In this document: one piece after another, positions 38,488-50,925 of the stretch
Layout of the letters: each line of letters opens with the position of its first letter
How positions within the stretch are numbered: the stretch's first letter is position 1
From: Lampris incognitus
Taxonomy: Eukaryota; Chordata; Actinopteri; Lampriformes; Lampridae
Reading direction: 5' to 3'
Assembly: GCF_029633865.1 (NCBI RefSeq)
Contig: NC_079217.1
Location: forward strand, 32,933,090-32,997,089
Length of the DNA stretch: 64,000 nucleotides
Notes under the pieces: model-generated
Databases searched by the model: none
What the model was told of the DNA's origin: nothing
The model's input: only the letters and a program-made list of their open reading frames with translations
Position numbers and translations under genes: made by a program

Positions 38488-39117
38488 ATGTGGGTCACCA
38501 CAATTTATTATTTTCCTTTTAAAATCTTTTCTGTTAAACTTGCCACATCTGTGAACATTTATGAGCTGTTTGCTCGAAAGACACAGGAATTTATGCACTC
38601 AGTAAAACGATCTGCATTCGAAGGTTCAAACAATAAAATTAAAGCTACAAGAACCCCGGAATTAATTGTGTCCTGTGTGGTATCTAATTCCACGGGCTAC
38701 AAAAGGAACAGCCATAACCTAGAACGCATTTCTGTGTCTGGCTTCCATGCAGAGCATTTATCGCTGATTGATCAGTTTTTCCTATTCTTGTGCCGTGTGA
38801 GGCAGGGCTTTAGAGTCTTAGAGTCAGGTGATGAGGTCATGGCCGATAAGGGCTTCCTTATCAAAGACCTGCTCAATGAAATAGATGTAAAACTTGTCAT
38901 CCCTGCATTTTTAGGCCCAAGTGGACAGTTTGGCTGTGATGAGCTCACAGACACACAGAGTATTGCTGGCTTAAGAATACACGTCGAACGGTCAATAAGA
39001 CGCATAAAGGAGTACCACATTTTTGATGGAGTCATACCCCTTTCACTAAGTGGAACGGTCAACCAACTGAGGACTGTGTGTGCTCTCCTAACAAATTTTC
39101 AGGGACCACTTTTTTAA
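38488..39117 (+). pseudogene. ISL2EU-type transposase, C-terminal DDE part
   Basis: Residues about 110-209 read VMADKGFLIKDLL, LVIPAFLGPSGQFG, IAGLRIHVERSIRRIKEYHI and LRTVCALLTNFQGPLF, the third catalytic block and end of a DDE_Tnp_4 (Harbinger/ISL2EU) transposase, with Glu in HVERSIRR as the likely last acid. The first ~110 residues show no match that I recognise and may be non-coding or from another insertion. The earlier acidic residues are missing between 37658 and 38488. Confidence 0.7.
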
Positions 39118-39932
39118 ACCTTTGTTAAATTCAGCTGACAAGAAAATAGTGCACAAAAACCTTAGATAGATTGAAACATATTTAACTTCAGCTCAGTACA
39201 GTCCCGTTTTTTAGCCCACACCTTGAGATGAGCAATCACTATCTTAGTTTAGTAAACAATTGATGATTTGAGTTGGTAGCGAGTTCCAGTTTATTGCTAC
39301 AACAGAATGACAGTTGACCGAACATATTTTAGTTTAAAATGAACCAACAGTTTTGTTAAAGTTAAAGGACAAAGAATGAAAATATTGTAGATGGGACAAT
39401 CTAATGTATAAATATTGAATGTACAGTATAAAAATGAAATGTATCTTTTATTTTATTGTGATTAAACAGCTTCTTTGAATACAGCCCTGTGTGTGTGTGT
39501 CTCTCCTCACTGGCACAGGAGAGGCAGAAAGTACTCGAAAAAGAAAAGATCCAGCTTAGTTTTCATATTGTGGTAAATGACGGTAGGTGCTCGAGGTTGG
39601 CAGTCCAAACCATGTTTGCTGCTGGCCCCGGCTGCATTGATTTCCGATTGAGTAAGAAGGGGGCGTGGCTAATTTTCCACCACTTGTTTTTTTTTTTATC
39701 CAAGATGGCCGCGGCGTGAAATGGGCGTATTGAGTCAGTGACGACCGAAAGACAGGAGTTGAGCCGAGTGAGGTGCCTAATCACTCGATTTTATTCTACT
39801 TCGTGCAATGAATGATTTTGCTAGAGTAATAGGATCATTTAAAACACTGAGAAATGTGTAATAGAAATATATTATTTCACACTGACCAGGCAGCCAAGGT
39901 ATGGCAGCTGCCATACCCAATTGACGCCTCTG

Positions 39933-39940
39933 TATGCCAA
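39933..39940. repeat. Right target duplication of the hAT composite
   Basis: TATGCCAA, matching CATGCCAA at 23751-23758 in seven of eight bases. Confidence 0.75.
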
Positions 39941-40940
39941 ACTGACACGTTTGATATGTATGCAGACCGTAACTGTCTGCAAAGCAGATAATCTCAAGCA
40001 GTACTTGAACACAATGCATGCTGCCAGTTTTAATGCCAACTACCCTATAAAATCAGATCACCGCAAACAAAAAAATAGCAAATATGACAAAACCACACAA
40101 GCACTCCATTTCTACTATCTGTAAATCAACATCAGCCCAAGAGAGCACAACAGCTGCATCAATGCATGTTTCATGGAACCTTGCTAAAGCCATTCATTGG
40201 TGCCGAGTTGATTAAAATGTGTGCAGTTGATATGATTGGCAAAGTTTTAAGTCATGAAGAGAAAAACAAGAAAACGGTTGTGGAGCTATTAAAGCAGGTG
40301 CCATTCTCAGCTAACATGTTAAGAAGAGTAGAACTTTTAGTGGGGTTGTGTTTTTCCACTCTACTCACCGATTTGAAGAAAGCAGAAGCCATATCACTAG
40401 ACATTGACTCATCCTGTGACTGAGACCGATATGGAACAGCTATCTGTGTTCTTTAGATTTTTTGATGGGAAGACCTACTTTGTTTGCTTCCCCTGCCTGG
40501 GCACACAAGTGGAGACATCGTCTTTAATTAATTAACACAGTTCTTTGAGAAGAAGGGCTTGGATGTGAACAAAATTTTGTCCATTGTCACTGATGGGGCT
40601 CCGTCAATGGTGAGACAACACAAGGGTTTGGTAAGCATCTTAGCATTTCATTGCATTATTCACAAATCAGTGTTGTGCGCTAAACTGTGTGGGGAAATGA
40701 AAGAGGCAATGTATACTGTGACGAGACTGGTAAATTTTGTTTGGCAAAAGTACTAGTCTGCAACATCGTCTTTTCAGAGCATTGCTGGAGGAAATGTCAG
40801 TGAAACACAAGGATCTTTTGCTGCATAATTATTTTTGTCAGCTGAGCAAAGGCTGTGTGTTGGAGAGGGTGTGTGACCTGCGTGATGAGCTTGTGTCATT
40901 TTTATCTGGACTGCGGAGCCAAAAAGCCACAACATAATGC
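39941..40940 (+). pseudogene. BED-type hAT transposase pseudogene, remainder
   Basis: Resumes the frame of 23685-23758: KLTRLICMQTVTVCKADNLK and NTMHAASF complete a BED zinc finger (Cys...Cys...His). Downstream pieces follow the family order: AELIKMCAVDMIGKVL (40166-40423), KKGLDVNKILSIVTDGAPSM and AFHCIIHKSVLCAKL (40550-40756), and QHRLFRALLEEMSVKHKDLL with CVLERVCDLRDELVSFLSGL (40737-40937). This matches Charlie-like transposases related to GTF2IRD2 and ZBED genes. Several stops and frameshifts are present; the C-terminal dimerisation block is not seen. Confidence 0.8.
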
Positions 40941-42090
40941 AGGCCCGACATCAGAAGGATTACCTCATCCCGTCGCGCTCACTTCTCTAACTGGTTGGTG
41001 AATGAACATCCATTTATTTTTATCCATTTGCCCATAATTAAATGGTTGGTTTTAGACTTATTTTGTTTCAAAAGTGCATTTTTTTTCTTGTGTGACCCTC
41101 AACACAGGCTTTAAGAATCCCAGGCCCAAATTATTACTACTACTACTACTAGTACTACTAATTAATAATAATAATAATGATAATCGTAATAAAATAATAA
41201 TGATAATAATAATTATAATAATCGTAATAGCAGTAACAACATCGGTGCATAACAACTTTTGCTGGCTGGCGCAATGAGGAAAAAAAGACAGACGTTTTGG
41301 CCATTGGCTTGGTATACATAGCATGATTTGGCCTTTGGGGAAAACTAATTGGGGAACCCTAGTATAGAAACATACGAATCACACTATAAACGGAACACAG
41401 TTGTTTCATTACCTACTGCCAACAGGCAAGGGAGTCTGTCTGTAAGTGGTTTATGGCATGTATGATAAAAGAACATCTTATTTGTGCTGGGCAGCTGTAT
41501 TTCATATGATATGTAAGACACAGAATGTTGGAAAATTCCTCACAAATGTATATTATAAGCTATTCATTTCAGATACAGATACATTATCTGACACTTTAAA
41601 CTCTCTTGTAACTAGCAGTATTCCAGCTATTGGTCTGCTCAGGTCTATTAACTCATAAAACTTTCCATTGCTTGTTTAATTTTTGTCAAACATAAAGATT
41701 ACAATAAAAAGCATCAAATAAAATAAAGCTTGTTTATTGCTGTGAGTTTATTGATATCAGCAGTTTTTAAATGATATAGCAAAAAAGATTAGAAGATGAT
41801 ATAATTATCCAAACATGGAAATTTTGGGGGGGGGGAATCCCATTGGATGGGATAGATGCACCGAAAATATCTATGACAAAACACTTGACATGGAATTTTT
41901 TTTAACTACATTTTAAGTTAATTTTGGAGTGCATGCCCCCCCCCCCCATGATCTATAGTAAACACATAGATAAATGAATAATCAATGGTTGGATTGTCCA
42001 GATTAGGAAGTTATTGATCCATGGTTTAAAGGTCCAGACTAAGCCACAGACCAGTAACTCCTTAAACTGGACAATCCAATCATTGGGTAT
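40941..42090. other. Intergenic, no gene seen
   Basis: Contains a low-complexity (TAA/TAC)n stretch at about 41131-41230 and homopolymer G and C runs near 41826 and 41938. No supported ORF. Confidence 0.55.
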
Positions 42091-42178
42091 TTATGTATGT
42101 ATGTATGTATGTATGTATGTATGTATGTATGTATGTATGTATGTATGTATGTATGTATGTATGTATGTATGTATGTAT
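42091..42178 (+). repeat. (TATG)n microsatellite
   Basis: About 22 uninterrupted copies of TATG. Confidence 0.98.
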
Positions 42179-45100
42179 TTATATATATCTGTTTACAATA
42201 TGTTCTGAGCTCTCACCTACCCATATTTCTTATAACCACTTCAAGATGTTGACATTTGGTTATATTGGTCTTCAGTGGGAAGTGTGTCACTGTGAAGTAT
42301 GTCACAGGTGGTATAACATCATATCCTGTGTTTTATAAATACAGCTGTAAAACCAAATTCAGGAACAGGAGTTGAACAGTACATTTTCTGTACATATCCA
42401 CTGCACATCACCCCCCTGAACCCTGGAACTAAACAATGTTGTTTGATTTAGAGAGGATTCTGGTTTTCAGAGGGTGGATGTAGTTAAAGCTATTGGACTG
42501 GCTCATTATCACAGGCCTAGAAATATTAACACCTCTCCTATACAAGTCCCAGTTTGACTGATTTAGAGCCTAACCCCAAGTTTGCTTTACAGGCCATATT
42601 CTATAATTTATCACCACAGAAGTTTAATATGGGGCATGTTGTCTTTGTTGTTACTCCCACATTGGGAGGTAAGATCTAAAAGCTGGTTTGCATGTGTTGT
42701 GGTGGGTGAGGGAGAAAAGGGCTGTGAGCCACCAAACCAAAACATCCAAGAAATGTGACATATAATGCCTCACACCAGATGCAGACATATAACAATTATC
42801 TGGAGCTACCGAGAAGGGAAAAAAAGTCTTTATTCATGTTAATCTCTGATTTATGAGCATGAGCAGTGTGCACTTTGTGCTAACAGAGGTAGAGGGATTG
42901 GCTTTTTAAGTGGGTTCTCTTTTTTTCTCATTCAATAAAATACTGTTTTATTGAAACTGAATTTGAATGTTTTGCATATAGTATATGTGAGACAGACTCG
43001 AGCCCAGGACCCCTTAGAGCGGCCTGAAGGGGGGGAAAAAAACTTATGTTGCCCTTATATGAGACATAAGGCTAAAATAATGTTGCTGTCTTGCAAAACA
43101 GCCAATAGATCAATATGATAGGAAGTCCGTCAAGTTAGTAATGCTGTGCTCTGAGAGGAGTTTGAGGTTAAATATAAAATACTGCATTCACTTGCAGGGA
43201 TTTCGTTTTCAGGTGCTCATTACAATACCCCTCCAGACACATTTTAAAGTTTAAAAATACTCTGAGATGGTTAATATTTTTAACATTGTTTTCCTGCATA
43301 AAAAGTAAAAAAATAAATAAATGAATAAATAAACGGGGTTGGAAGCACATCTACTCCTTCTCTCTTGCTGAGAATATGCAAATATCACAGGCCTCGCGCC
43401 CCGTCCACCACCCCCGCTTGGTCTAAGTTGACCGGTGAAAGAGCGGCGTGCATCAAGATGACTAACGTTAGAGCAAACATCGGAGAGATTCCGACATACA
43501 CGTTTGAGCCTCAGACTCTATTGTGCACCAAAATCGGCAACAAGCAGACATAACAGAAGGGTCAGTGTAGTTAGCATCTTTTATTTGTTTATGTTGTTTG
43601 TTAGCTTGTAACAGGCGGTGGCTGGCACAGCAGCTGTTGTGAAACATACTGTAACGACCATGGATGACTAGACTCGCTAGCCCTTAGCCTTGGCTAACGG
43701 GTCGGAGCCTTTAGTGCCCCGGATGCGGCAGTTCCCGGCTGCCTCCGTCCCGCAGGCCATGACAAGAGAGGTGATTATTAGCATTGCTTCTGTTAGTTTC
43801 AAGTACACTGCATGTGAATGGAAATACAGACTTGAGTTAAGAAACAGTAACATTATCATTTATACGGTGTTGGTCATACATCCATTTGCTGTAATGTTTG
43901 CTGTTCCCTGGTCAACCAAGATTTGAAAAACATTCAGTGTAAGAACACTATCTGATGGCATCTTCCACATAGCCAACGCCTCTGAGAACTTTCTGTGTAT
44001 TTTATGATGGAGCAAACATCGGATTCAAGAGAAGGGGGGAAATATACACATGGTGGTAGATGGACCGTCCTCTGCCCCTGTCCCTGCTGCAAGCTTTATT
44101 AAGTGTCCCATGCTTGAGGGCATCTACGTCACTGCCTTCCACGTCAACACCAACCAAAATGAGGTCTGTGCAGCCAAGGGTCCACTGTTTGTGAACTTCC
44201 TGATTGAATGTTCCCATGCAAAACACATTTCCTGTATAATCACTGCAGTTGGTGATGTCTGGCTTGCTAAAGAAGGATACATTTGGGTTGATTCAAATGA
44301 GGTGAACCACGTACCAAAGTGAACTTAGAGAAAAGATTGGCAACCATCTTTGTTTCTACCCAATCATTTTCAGCAATTATTCAGTGCTCTGCTAAAGTCT
44401 GCCCTTATGGTTGAGTCACTGGGTCGTGCTGCAAAGCTGTTACAAAACCAGCCTAGAATTAATCTAATCACAGTGTAAATGTGCCTACTTTGAAATAAAA
44501 AAAAACATGTTTCTCCTGAGAGTCCAGCAAAAACAAAGTGTGTATCCATCTTCATATGATTATCCAGCGTATGATTTCGTATTCAGGTATTAATCATGAC
44601 ATTCACTCATTTTTGGCATGGCTATTTTATGTAATTCAAAGAAGCCTCTATGTACATACTCTTGACATGTTATCATATTTGGTATGGATACATATAAATT
44701 CTATTTTTGATTCTGAGGTATTCCATGAGAAGCTGATTTTAAGGTGCTTGACCTGATGTGCGTCTGTAGGGCAAGCATGGCAAATATGGAGGGAAGGAAG
44801 TTGACAAAAAGTTCTGATCTTAAAATGTTTTTAAAATTGCAATTCACCCCTAAATATATAAGGAATTAGACGTTAGTCAAAGGAAAATCCAACAGTTGGA
44901 ATGCAAGGAACAAGTGCCAGCCAGCGCTTGAACAGTCATGATTTGAATGGTTTTGACATATGGGACTTTTTAATTTTAATTGTTGCAAAAAATGAAAGCA
45001 TTGGTGTATGTGTGTGTGGGGGGGCTTTAATTGACTATTGTGGGCCATTATACTTATTGAATTTAAGAAACTCCAATTTCTGAATCGGTGACTAGTTCCA

Positions 45101-47359
45101 TCATTATCCCACTAGGTGACGCTCTTGTCATGTGTAGAAGTCTGGGGAAGCCTGTGACAGGACCAGGAATGTTGGCTGTGTTCTGAAATCACCAGTCACA
45201 ATATTGTAAAGAGTAGTTTGTACCTCTGTCTCTGCATTTTAAGAGGTGTCCTGTTCTATTCCACTGTTTTTATGAAATTTAAAATAAAACGTTTCATTTT
45301 TTTATATTAGGCCAAGAGTTGTGTAAGATATTTTGGTTTAACAAGGTTATCACTGCAGTCTTAGTTGGAATCAAAATGTGAAGAAGTGTAATAAGTTGTT
45401 TCCTTTGCTGTGTTAGATCCTAATATCCATTATCTCAATCAGAAGTGGATATTCTTAGATGTGAATATGATAACTACGAAATCCTATAAGATGAACGGTC
45501 TGCAAACATAAGTATATTTTTAAGCCTAGTATCTGTGGGTTAAGCTGTGACACTTTTAAAACAGTGACGCTTGACCCAAGCAGCTTAATCCATATGTTAA
45601 ATCATGTGGTTGCAATTACAGTGCGATGAAGCAGTTGCCAGCTTCTGAGATGTGAGGGCCGCATCAGTAGCTCCCAAAGCTGATATTTCCTTTGTTAGAG
45701 GGGATAAAAATGATTAAAAACCAGAGTTTATTCAAACAGGCAAGTCATCTAAGTTAAATATGCCTGTCCAATCACCTTATTTATTATTAACTAAAAGTTG
45801 TCCTGTGATTTGCATCAGTTTCCTTGCTTCCATTCCTCTAATGTCAACATTTTGCTGCAAGTCCGAGTTGAAAAGCAACACATTTGCTTCAGTCAAAACA
45901 GTGAAGGGTGGCATCACAAAGGCAACATTTAAATAGCAAACAAAAGAGGTCATTGTGTCATGCAAAAACCAGCATGAGAAACACTCATGGTTTCTGAGCT
46001 ACTCCCTGAGTAGCTCAGAAAGTTTAAAATCTTCCTTTCTCTCTTACTTCACTTTATACTCCGGTTTCCTGCAATTAAGAGACTGATCTAATCCTCCATG
46101 GATTAAGATATGAGGTTATTCATGCTTTTCTTTCACATCTCTTATGACTATTGCCTTTATTCCTGCCTGAGTCAAACTATACTTTCACGTCTCCAGCTTC
46201 TTTAAAATGGAAAGAGGATTTTGACTGGTGCCAAGCAGACAGCTAAAACAGTACATACCCAGTTTCACCTGCTCTTCCATGCTTCATTATTTAGACATAA
46301 CCTAACATAATTTAGATGTTGAATTAATGTTTAGATGTTACTATTCATGTTTGGCTAGGCCAAACATGAACTACTTTGCAAAGCAAATGGTCTGCTATGA
46401 GCCAGAGAGCAGCCTGAGGTCTTCAGGGGAGAGTCCCCTGAGTGTCCAAAAATCTAGACTAAAGCTACTCCAACTTTTTTTAATGTGTTTCTTCATTTTT
46501 AACTCCTTTTTTGGATAAATTTTACATTATTGTTGAAGTGGCTTTTAATGCCGTTGCTAAAAAAAAGCATGTGGTTTTTCAAACCCTGGGTAAATAATCT
46601 GGATGAATGAAAAATTAAGAATGAAAGAAAAAGCCAAGTGAAGTGGGTCAAAGAAAAGTGAGAAGAAAAGGAGGGGGAAAAGGCGGTTATCTTTGAGAAA
46701 ACTCATACACGGCCCAGCCTTGCATCGCCTGATGGAAACCAGATGTAAGAGAACGTTAGAGAGGGCCGCAGCCTCAGGATATATCCCTCTCCCTCAGGAA
46801 AACCCCCTCCTTTGACCACCACTATTGAGCAAGGTGACGCAAGGCTTCTCCAAAAAGAAAGAAAATAAAAAGCCAACGCCTACATTTGGTTGGCAGTACA
46901 GATTGGTTTGAATGTGAGTAAGTCTGGTGATTTTCGGACCATCGTCTGGAAATGAGATGATGTCTGAGAATAATGGGTTTGAAAATGAGGCCACACCAAC
47001 TGTCTTTACACTGATTCATTTAAAAGGATATATATTTTCCATGTTTTGCTAACTGATATTTTGTTCAGCAGTGAAGTAATGCATCACACAACTGTCATTT
47101 TGCATGCTGTATATTTAGGGACTTGACATTATGAATATCCCTCTGTGAGTATTTCATCTGCTAGGTGTGGTGTCCCTGAGGTGACTAGGGATATAATGTA
47201 AATTTGCTTAGTTTAACTTCAACATAATCTTTAACAAGAACTTCAGCAGGCCACAATGATACAACATGAGACATTTAACATATCAACACAAAACCCTTAA
47301 GTTTAATACTGTGTGCTGTGTCCTCAGGACTAACAACCCAAAATTTGGAGAATGCACAC
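42179..47359. other. Intergenic, no gene supported
   Basis: Mostly unique-looking AT-rich sequence. Open frames at 43365-43553 and 44050-44322 (91 codons) have fairly normal composition, but I recognise no domain, signal peptide or transposase motif and see no convincing exon borders, so they are not called as genes. No repeat copy shared with the rest of the window was noticed. Confidence 0.5.
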
Positions 47360-47541
47360 AAGAGAAGAGAAGAGAAGAGAAGAGAAGAGAAGAGGAGAGG
47401 AGAAAAGAGAAGAGAAGAGGAGAGGAGAGGAGAGGAGAGGAGAGGAGAGGAGAGGAGAGGAGAGAAGAGAAGAGAAGAGAAGAGAAGAGAAGAGAAGAGA
47501 AGAGAAGAGAAGAGAAGAGAAGAGAAGAGAAGAGAAAAAAA
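47360..47541 (+). repeat. 182-bp unbroken polypurine tract
   Basis: Built from AGAGA, AGAAG and GGAGA pentamers without a single pyrimidine. A central GGAGA-rich block (about 47416-47464) is flanked by AGAAG-rich blocks. The long open frames across it are translation artefacts. Confidence 0.97.
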
Positions 47542-48060
47542 TCATATCATCCTCTCATGTCTTTCAGTGTTGGCCGTGACAAGCCCAAATATATTTTCCT
47601 TCATTTCTAGATGATGGAAGGATAACGAACTCAGACTGTGCCGTATATGACATATATGGAGTCCAACAGTCAGTGACATTGTCTGGAGGACAGACACAGT
47701 CATGCTGTAAACAGGCTCGAAACAAACCATAGTTAACATGGTTTGTCAAGCTGCAGCCCTGTGTCAAACTTGCCTCCTTGCAATGGCATTTTTTCTTCAA
47801 TAGAAGTTACTGAGTACAGTGGGGGTAATTCAAGAATGTACGGTTTTCTTGAAAAAAATATTGCCATATTTTATATTTTATACAAGTGTTGAGATGCTAA
47901 AAGATATAGTCTGCCCATTAGTGATTTATTACATTCACTGGTTTTGTTTTGCCTTAACTTGTACCTACTATTTATATTTTTGTTCAATGAAGTTTTCTGT
48001 GGCTGCATGTGGTTACTGCTTCAGAGACATTGAGATCATATCTGTGTAACATCTGTCAGT
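47542..48060. other. Intergenic, no gene seen
   Basis: No recognisable coding or RNA feature. Confidence 0.5.
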
Positions 48061-48301
48061 CCAGACCCACTTTTGTACATCTGGTGAATGTGCAATACAA
48101 GTTCAATATTTGAATGTCTGGCTAGGGACCCTCTTCGATGTGTGTGTACGTACAATAGAGGTTCATTATCTGAACTTCTGGTCATGACCCATTTTGGACA
48201 TCTGTGGATGTGCAAGAAAAGCTAAATATCTGTAAGTGTATCCAGGACCCATTTTGGAGGTCTACAGACATTCAAGACAGGTTCAATATCTGAATCAATC
48301 T
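48061..48301 (+). repeat. Four diverged ~60-bp tandem units
   Basis: Units at about 48061-48121, 48122-48181, 48182-48241 and 48242-48301 share ACCCATTTTGGA, a (T/G)GTGCAA piece and GTTCAATATCTGAA in the same order and spacing. Confidence 0.85.
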
Positions 48302-48714
48302 GAAACATGTCATTTAAAATAGTGCAATTGTGAAATGCAAGATGTTTTTTGACAAATAATCATGCGAAACACCTTTTAAATAAATAAATAAAAATCACAT
48401 TATTATGAAAATGGCAATAATATAACATTAAGTTGATATTATGTAATTATTTCAAAATGATTCAATTATTTACAACTTTATTGAATAATTTACCTTGTAA
48501 AGGGGTGAAAATGTTATGGGAAATTTAATCATAATTTGTTAATTTTTGGCAAATATACTTAAATGGAAACCAAAGACAGACTTAGGATTAAGGGAATGAG
48601 TAGAAAAGAAAAGTAAAAACAAAATATTTCACAATGTGTTTATTTAAAAAATTCTGGCAAGAGCAGATCGCTGATAGCCACTTTAAGGTCTGACCTATCA
48701 AACCAGCACTACAT
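48302..48714. other. Intergenic, no gene seen
   Basis: Very AT-rich; nothing supported. Confidence 0.5.
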
Positions 48715-48794
48715 GGTGAATGGGCTGCTTTGGTTGTCTGTCATATTACACTGAATCTTTCCGGCTATTTAGAGTGTCAGTTAATGCATATTAC
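48715..48794 (+). repeat. 80-bp direct repeat, left copy
   Basis: Matches 55467-55546 at 72 of 80 positions; the last 27 bases, through GTGTCAGTTAATGCATATTAC, are identical. The pair brackets the sense LINE and may be its old, unusually long target duplication. Confidence 0.9.
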
Positions 48795-50925
48795 TGGCTG
48801 CAACAGAGAGTGGCCCCCAATCATATTGGTTCTTCATGCCATTGGACTCTGGCCACCCACTGCCAAGGACCGTGTGGTGGCTGTATGTAAAAAGCTGTCA
48901 TATGCAGGCATCATCCAGCAAGGATGAATACATAATCATCCAGGGTCAAAGCCGCAGAAATAAGTAAAGTAAATAACCAAAGCATCACTGTCATCAGTGC
49001 ATACGCTCCAACACTTGACTCACAAGATGAAGTAAAGGAGACTTTCTATGTTTGTCCTGGACATGTTCTCACCGAAGTCTCCAAGGAGGATAAGCTAATC
49101 CTGCTTGGAGATTTCAATGCGAGAGTGGGACGACAATTTGTGGAGAGGCATACTTGGCAAGGAAGGAGTTAGAAACACAAACACTGATGGCATCCTGCTA
49201 TTAACAACATGCTCAGAACACAGCCTAATCATCACCAACATACTCTTCTGCCAGAAGAACAAATTTAAATGAAACTGGAGGCACCCTCATTCTAATATTT
49301 GGCACCTCATTGACTACATTATTGTCAGTGAAAGAGACCAGTGAGAGGTACTTAACATCAGAGTGCAGATCAGTGCAGATGACTGCTGGACTGACCACCA
49401 CCTTATCCACTCTACCCTGTCCATCCAACTTCACCTGAAAAGAAGGGTGCAGAAATACTACTGAGGGTGCTCAGTATATCAATGCCCAAGCAATATCCAG
49501 ATGATATTGAAAGCCACTGGGATATGCTCAGGACTGCAGTCACTGACATCTGTAAAACCACTCTTGGACATACGATGAAGAACCACTAAGATTGGTTTGA
49601 TGAGAAATGACCTGGAAATACAATGGTTAATCAAAATCAAGAGGCAAGCCTTTACCATCTGGCAGAATGACATCAACTGCCAAAATAAATGAGCTGTCCA
49701 TGCTAGACCAAAGTCAGCTGTCCAAAGCTGGGTCAGGGAATCGAAGAACCAGTGATGGAAGAAGAAGGCCCTTGAGATCCAGCACCTCGCATATTCTGAG
49801 GCTTCTTCAATGCTACTAAAGCAACATATGGTCCCAGCCACTGCTGTCTAACCCCCCTTCACTCCAAAGGTGGTTACACACTGCTAACAAGCAAACAGAG
49901 TCAATCAAAGAGAGGTGGAAAGAGCACTACCAGGACCTTTTAAACCAGGACTCTAGCCCTGAGATGGATGCCCTCCAACAACTCCCTCAACAACCCAAAG
50001 AAGAGGACATACCACCTAGTCTAAGAGAAGTCCGGGATGCCATCAGGAAGATGAAAATAAACAAGGCTGCTGGTCTTGATGGAATACCGGCAGAAGTACT
50101 GAGGGCACGTGGACCTACACTTCTCAGACCTATCTATGCCCTGCTACTTAAAATATGGGGAAAAGAGGAAATCCCTGTGCACATTAGGGATGCACTCATT
50201 GTCTCTATCTTTAAGAAAGGGGACAAAGCCGAGTGCAGAAATTACCCTGGCATTCCCTTGCTTTTCACCACAGGGAAAGCCCTGGCTAGGGTTTTGGGCA
50301 ACAGACTCCTCCCAATATCAGAGGAAATTCTGCCAGAATCTCAGAGTGGTTTTTGTCCTAACAGAGGCACCATGGACATGATTTTTGCTGCTCACCAACT
50401 CCAAGAAAAAGCCCAGTAACAGAATTAACCATTGTACATGGCCTCCATAGACTTAACGAAAGATTTTGATTTCATAAACCGCCAGACCCTCTAGCTAATT
50501 ATGTCAAAAATAGGCTACCCTGACAAATATATCAGTACTCAGTACTACGAGTACTACATGATAATATGTTAGCGAAAGTACTCGGCAGTAATGGAGACAA
50601 GACAAAGTCTTTCAAAGGCCACACAAGAGTTAAACAAGGCTGTGTCATTTTCCCCAACCCTGTTCTCTGTCTTCATTGCCACCTTCCTCTACCTCACAGG
50701 TCCCAATCTGCCTCAGGGAGTCAAAATCATGTACAGGACTGATGGGAATCTTCTGAATATTAATAGATTCAGGGCTAAAGGTAAAACCACCACCACATCC
50801 ATCATAGAGCTGCAGTACTCCGATGACAACACATTAGTGTCCCTCATAGAAGAGGAACTACAGAGTATACTGGACACTTTTGCAAATATATGCAAGCAGC
50901 TTGGCCTGTCCATTAACATAAATCA
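48795..50925 (+). pseudogene. Sense LINE, endonuclease and reverse transcriptase part
   Basis: Sense frames: endonuclease piece ITVISAYAPTLDSQDEVKET and LILLGDFNARVG (about 48985-49140); linker with IKERWKEHYQDLLNQ (about 49900); reverse transcriptase (49964-50419) with MKINKAAGLDGIPAEVLRAR, ALIVSIFKKGDKAECRNYPG and ESQSGFCPNRGTMDMIFAAH; then 50591-50925 with VKIMYRTDGNLLNINRFRAK and ELQYSDDNTLV, where the catalytic block is YSDD. Many stops. It is interrupted at about 50925 after LGLSININ and resumes at about 54560. The clade is not assigned. Confidence 0.8.

Larger units (their letters stand above)
36730..39728 (+). mobile_element. ISL2EU/THAP-type DNA transposon, decayed
   Basis: Long inverted ends of about 80 bp (36728-36806 and 39651-39730) share CCCATTTCACGCCGCG, CCATCTTGGAT and TAGCCACGCCC, bordered by AT on both sides. 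Inside are a THAP-like start (MSYCCVP, 36832), a coiled-coil/HTH part (37284-37658) and the end of a DDE_Tnp_4 transposase (38488-39117). The middle of the catalytic domain is lost. Confidence 0.75.
23759..39932. mobile_element. 16.2-kb composite bounded by hAT-like ends
   Basis: The left end CAGGGGCGTCAATT (23759) and the right end, reverse CAGAGGCGTCAATT (39932), agree at 13 of 14 bases. The flanks are CATGCCAA (23751-23758) and TATGCCAA (39933-39940), an 8-bp duplication matching at 7 of 8, the size made by hAT transposases. Removing the interval rejoins an older pseudogene in frame. The interior holds a ZMYM1-like hAT transposase remnant (possibly the element's own), a LINE, a Tc1 element, a Penelope-like element, an RTE LINE and an ISL2EU-type element. 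It grew by nested insertion rather than moving as one 16-kb unit; that history is inference. Confidence 0.75.

Noticed and set aside
43365-43553. 62-codon open frame as a small gene
   Set aside because: Normal-looking composition but no family resemblance or exon borders.
44050-44322. 91-codon open frame as a host gene
   Set aside because: No recognised domain, no start or splice context that I can defend, and no second exon nearby.
47266-47614. Long overlapping open frames rich in Glu/Arg/Lys
   Set aside because: Translation of the polypurine tract in all three frames; not genes.
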